Of a stretch of 64,000 nt of DNA, positions 61,440 through 64,000 are shown in pieces. Source of the DNA: Polytrichum commune (Eukaryota; Streptophyta; Polytrichopsida; Polytrichales; Polytrichaceae); contig OX485807.1 of NCBI GenBank assembly GCA_950295325.1, positions 1,740,501 through 1,804,500 of the forward strand, written 5' to 3'. The notes below the pieces were generated by a model. It saw nothing but the letters and a program-made list of their open reading frames with translations, had not been told where the DNA came from and searched no databases. Made by a program: the position numbers and the translations under genes. Position 1 is the first letter of the stretch. Every line of letters starts with the position of its first letter.

Positions 61440-62490
61440 AATGTGTCAGGATGACTCACACCCAAAATGTTTCTTCATGCAAAATTTTGCCCATTCATGA
61501 GCCCTTTGAAGAATGTTGGTATGAGACAAACTATCACGATTCTTGAGACCTACCTTGCTGAATTTCGCTCGCTCCATCTTCCCCTCATTTATATTATCGG
61601 AAGGCACATGATAACGCACAAACTTAAAGTAATCCTCCTCATTGTCCTTCATACAATAGTCAATCATACCAAAAGTATGTGCAATCCCTTATCTCTCAAC
61701 TTCTTACAAGACACAACGTGTTACAAACCTTAATTCTTTTAAATTCTTCCAAAATATATTTGGAATGAACCACCCAACATCGAGGCCTTTGGAGTCCACT
61801 AAGGCTTGAATTTCATATTATATGATCATAAGATAAAATTTGATGTTTCTACTCTTGTCCATGAACCTTTTATGCCTCCACCATGCCGGGTTGTCTTAAG
61901 TTTATCCAAAGCAAAGGCGTACTTTTACATTGATACATAACTGCAAAATTGATAACATAATTAATGAACTCTATGCTTTTATTTTGAACTCAATGTAAAC
62001 CACGATTTATTTTACTTGTAGTCAACATGTACCAATAATGGCTCACATTACACTCCTCATTTAAACTTGAGCGTTTTTGTTCAATTGGTACAACTATCTT
62101 AAATCACCAATCCTAGAAAATGATGAATTTCCATTTGATATCAAAGGTGTTCTTGCACATAAAGTAAGAGGTATTGTATGAGGCCTCAAAATTTTCACCT
62201 CATTAAATGGCTTGGATATGGACATGTCCCATCAAAGGAAATTGATCCTATCCTAGCCACCTTGATTTTTTCGTTCAAGACATGTAAAATTCTAAAATTG
62301 CCCTTCATCGCCATCTGGAAATGCTTATGATTCGATGCACCTCCTCTCTCAACTAAGTACAATCTAACAACACAATGCTCTTCAATGAACCTCCTCAATC
62401 CAACCAAAAGTTTGATATCTATTATCAAACCCCCCCAACAATAGTCACAAAAGCTTCAAAATACTTTAAACAAGCATTAGGTGCGGCTTG
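61440..62490 (-). pseudogene. Decayed HUH (Rep-type) endonuclease-like ORF
   Basis: On the minus strand 62428-62195 reads RRFIEEHCVVRLYLVERGGA then SNHKHFQMAMKGNF, giving the H-x-H of an HUH motif after a GG. Downstream, 61800-61446 reads VDSKGLDVGWFIPNIFWKNL, then (after stops) GIAHTFGMIDYCMKDNEEDY, where YCMK fits the YxxK catalytic tyrosine/lysine motif. HEWAKFCMKKHFG follows. The order HxH then YxxK about 600 bp later matches Rep-type HUH nucleases of rolling-circle elements. A frame change at a C-run near 62430, several stops and about 400 bp of poor text in between show decay. No helicase domain was recognised. Confidence 0.45.
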
Positions 62491-63035
62491 CATTCTAGGA
62501 GGCATCTCACAAGAAAATATAAAATAAACAAATGAAATACAAAACAATTAGTAAGATAATCTTATCAAAAATTGATCGTTGAACAATCCATGCTCCGAAT
62601 AGCACTACATGCATACATAAAACGTAGCTTGTTGTCATTGCTAGTCACTTGTTAGAACCTGCATCCGCTGCTTTCTTTTCCGGGCGGCACCCTTGCCCAC
62701 CAAATGTCCCCCTGCACCAACGTGGCTCATTGTATGTAGTGTGGCTCTTTGCATCCCATGGTAGCCAATGGCCTATTTCCTTTGTTATAGAATTCTAGGG
62801 TGGCATGAACTGCTAATCAATGCACAAACACACTACTTATTGGACAAGTTTACTTCTATGTTTCTTGTTCTTACTAAGGCAATTCATTGGCTTGCATGTA
62901 ACATGTTCAATCTCTTGGAAACCATATACCTAGTCATTAAAACTGAAGCTTACTAACTTCATCTCCAAATGTTGTTCAAGCACTTATAGACCAATAGACA
63001 CACAACAATGTGGGATTCTTGACTTGCTTGAGCCA
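62491..63035. other. Intergenic
   Basis: No gene was recognised. It may contain the worn 5' part of the HUH-like element (AAPNACLKYFEAFVTIVGG reads just inside 62490 on the minus strand). Confidence 0.35.
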
Positions 63036-63424
63036 CACTACACCACATATTGTATTTAGTGTCATCAATTCTATTTGTCTTGCTCAATACTAATCATAAG
63101 CCTTGTATGTAGTGTCATCAACATGAAATGTTAAACCTAACGTTATTTGTCATTTTTTGTCAAAGAATTTGGCTATTATGGATCTACAAAGTTGTAATTC
63201 TTGTCTATTACTAAGTGATTTTCCATCCAAATATAAATAATCCATGAAAACATTTCATTAAAAAATGTTAGGATGCAAAATATAATAAACTTATTTTTAG
63301 CAATTGGCATTTGATGAACTAGAGGTAAGTTGAGATAACAATACTTGTAAATTTACTCATAAGAAGTGTCATTAAAAGTGTTATCATAGTAACATAAAGT
63401 ACTATATGACACTAAATACAATAG
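63036..63424. mobile_element. Small CACTA-ended non-autonomous element, copy 2
   Basis: It starts CACTACACC and continues with ATTGTATTTAGTGTCAT. The opposite end holds the exact complement ATGACACTAAATACAAT (a 17-bp perfect inverted repeat). The outermost right bases are missing, replaced by the LINE tail. Confidence 0.65.
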
Positions 63425-63429
63425 TTTCA

Positions 63430-64000
63430 TAAATAAATAAATAAATATAACACCCGTATATTACATACCGGCGTGAATGTGAGCCCGTTAACTCTACACT
63501 GATCACGGTTCCCGTGATGCAGTATAGGGCGTTATGCCTCCTTTGGGAGGTGGGCTCTGGTGTAGTGCTAGCTTGCCCCCACCTTATGGTGGGAGGACGG
63601 GGGTTTGTTTGTTGTCAAGTTTCCTTTTGTTCAAGACCAGGTAAGTAAGGTATTTGATGGCATTTTGGTGCATGTTTTTCATGAGATTCTTTATGTGAGT
63701 TTTGGGGATTTTTAGCTCTATTAGTTGTTCAATGGGGTTCTCATGTATAGCTCCTCGTACTCCGGCTGTAATGGTAATGAGGGGGTTTGTTTTCTAGCCT
63801 TTGTTCCGTAGTGTGGTGATTAGTGGGTCGTATTTGGTGTGTTTGTGTGTGCAGGCTTGTTCAGGGAATCTGTCATGGCAGTGATTTCATGTAGTTCTCA
63901 TAGCGACACAAGGACAATGCACTCAATGAATGGAGATATATTATGCATAGAAACTTTATGCAAACTGACAATGTGCAAAATCACATGTATTCACCTACAC
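63430..64000 (-). mobile_element. LINE 3' end (truncated by window edge)
   Basis: On the minus strand about 63835-63590 reads KYDPLITTLRNKG, a TAG in place of Trp, KTNPLITITAGVRGAIHENP, IPKTHIKNLMKNMHQNAIKY and LTYLVLNKRKLDNKQTP. That resembles the C-terminal end of a non-LTR retrotransposon polyprotein. A 3' UTR of about 150 bp with TTCACGCCGG follows. The tail is (TTTA)n at 63430-63450. The internal stop indicates a dead copy. Its 5' part lies outside the window. Confidence 0.5.

Noticed and set aside
63036-63563. CACTACACC at 63036 and GGTGTAGTG near 63555 as the two ends of one element
   Set aside because: The interval includes the LINE 3' end, subterminal sequences do not match, and flanking trinucleotides differ. 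Probably coincidence.
1-64000. CRISPR array, operons or bacterial features
   Set aside because: No regularly spaced repeats; genes are spliced and plant-like.

Overview
The window is nuclear DNA from a land plant. The evidence is seven intact two-exon genes for the major light-harvesting chlorophyll a/b protein of photosystem II (LHCII), plant-type introns, and degenerate Copia, LINE, SINE, CACTA, hAT and foldback elements. The LHCII proteins look more like those of seedless plants (moss, liverwort or lycophyte grade) than angiosperms. I could not run a comparison, so the lineage is an inference. Exons are GC-rich against AT-rich flanks.

Layout. 1-11 kb: repeat-derived intergenic DNA with a tRNA-like SINE head, a decayed ORF, CT and GT microsatellites and short tandem repeats; no intact gene recognised. 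11.1-42.8 kb: a head-to-tail array of eight LHCII genes, all on the minus strand. Seven are intact and the fourth is a pseudogene split by a rearranged Copia remnant. Each intact gene has a 152-nt first exon (transit peptide plus mature N-terminus), one intron of 348-515 bp splitting the Trp codon of the WYGxDR trimerisation motif, and a 652-nt second exon, giving 267 residues. Second exons are almost identical in protein (two variable positions seen). First exons and introns fall into two classes interleaved along the array, which suggests gene conversion of exon 2. A YATAAG core-promoter motif lies 70-110 bp upstream of every intact start codon. Gene spacing falls from about 6.3 kb to about 3 kb along the array.

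42.9-49 kb: a decayed hAT transposase C-terminus between diverged direct repeats, a decayed zinc-finger-like ORF and a LINE-like 3' tail. 49.3-61.1 kb: a CACTA (En/Spm) transposon region. It carries a five-exon TNP2-type transposase gene and a two-exon gene joining a transposase-associated CPCxxC module to a SET-like domain (both minus). A two-exon accessory gene resembling TNPA-type proteins lies on plus, followed by AGTGAC-rich subterminal DNA ending near 61131. A 697-bp direct duplication of a TNP2 exon, an intron and part of the next exon now supplies the TNP2 stop codon. 61.4-62.5 kb: a decayed ORF with an HxH motif and a YxxK motif, like an HUH (Rep-type) endonuclease. 63.0-64.0 kb: a small CACTA-ended element interrupted by the 3' end of a LINE that runs off the window.

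The LHCII genes act together as a high-dosage family for thylakoid antenna trimers. The CACTA genes would act together in transposition, and the SET-containing gene is the most unusual cargo in the window.
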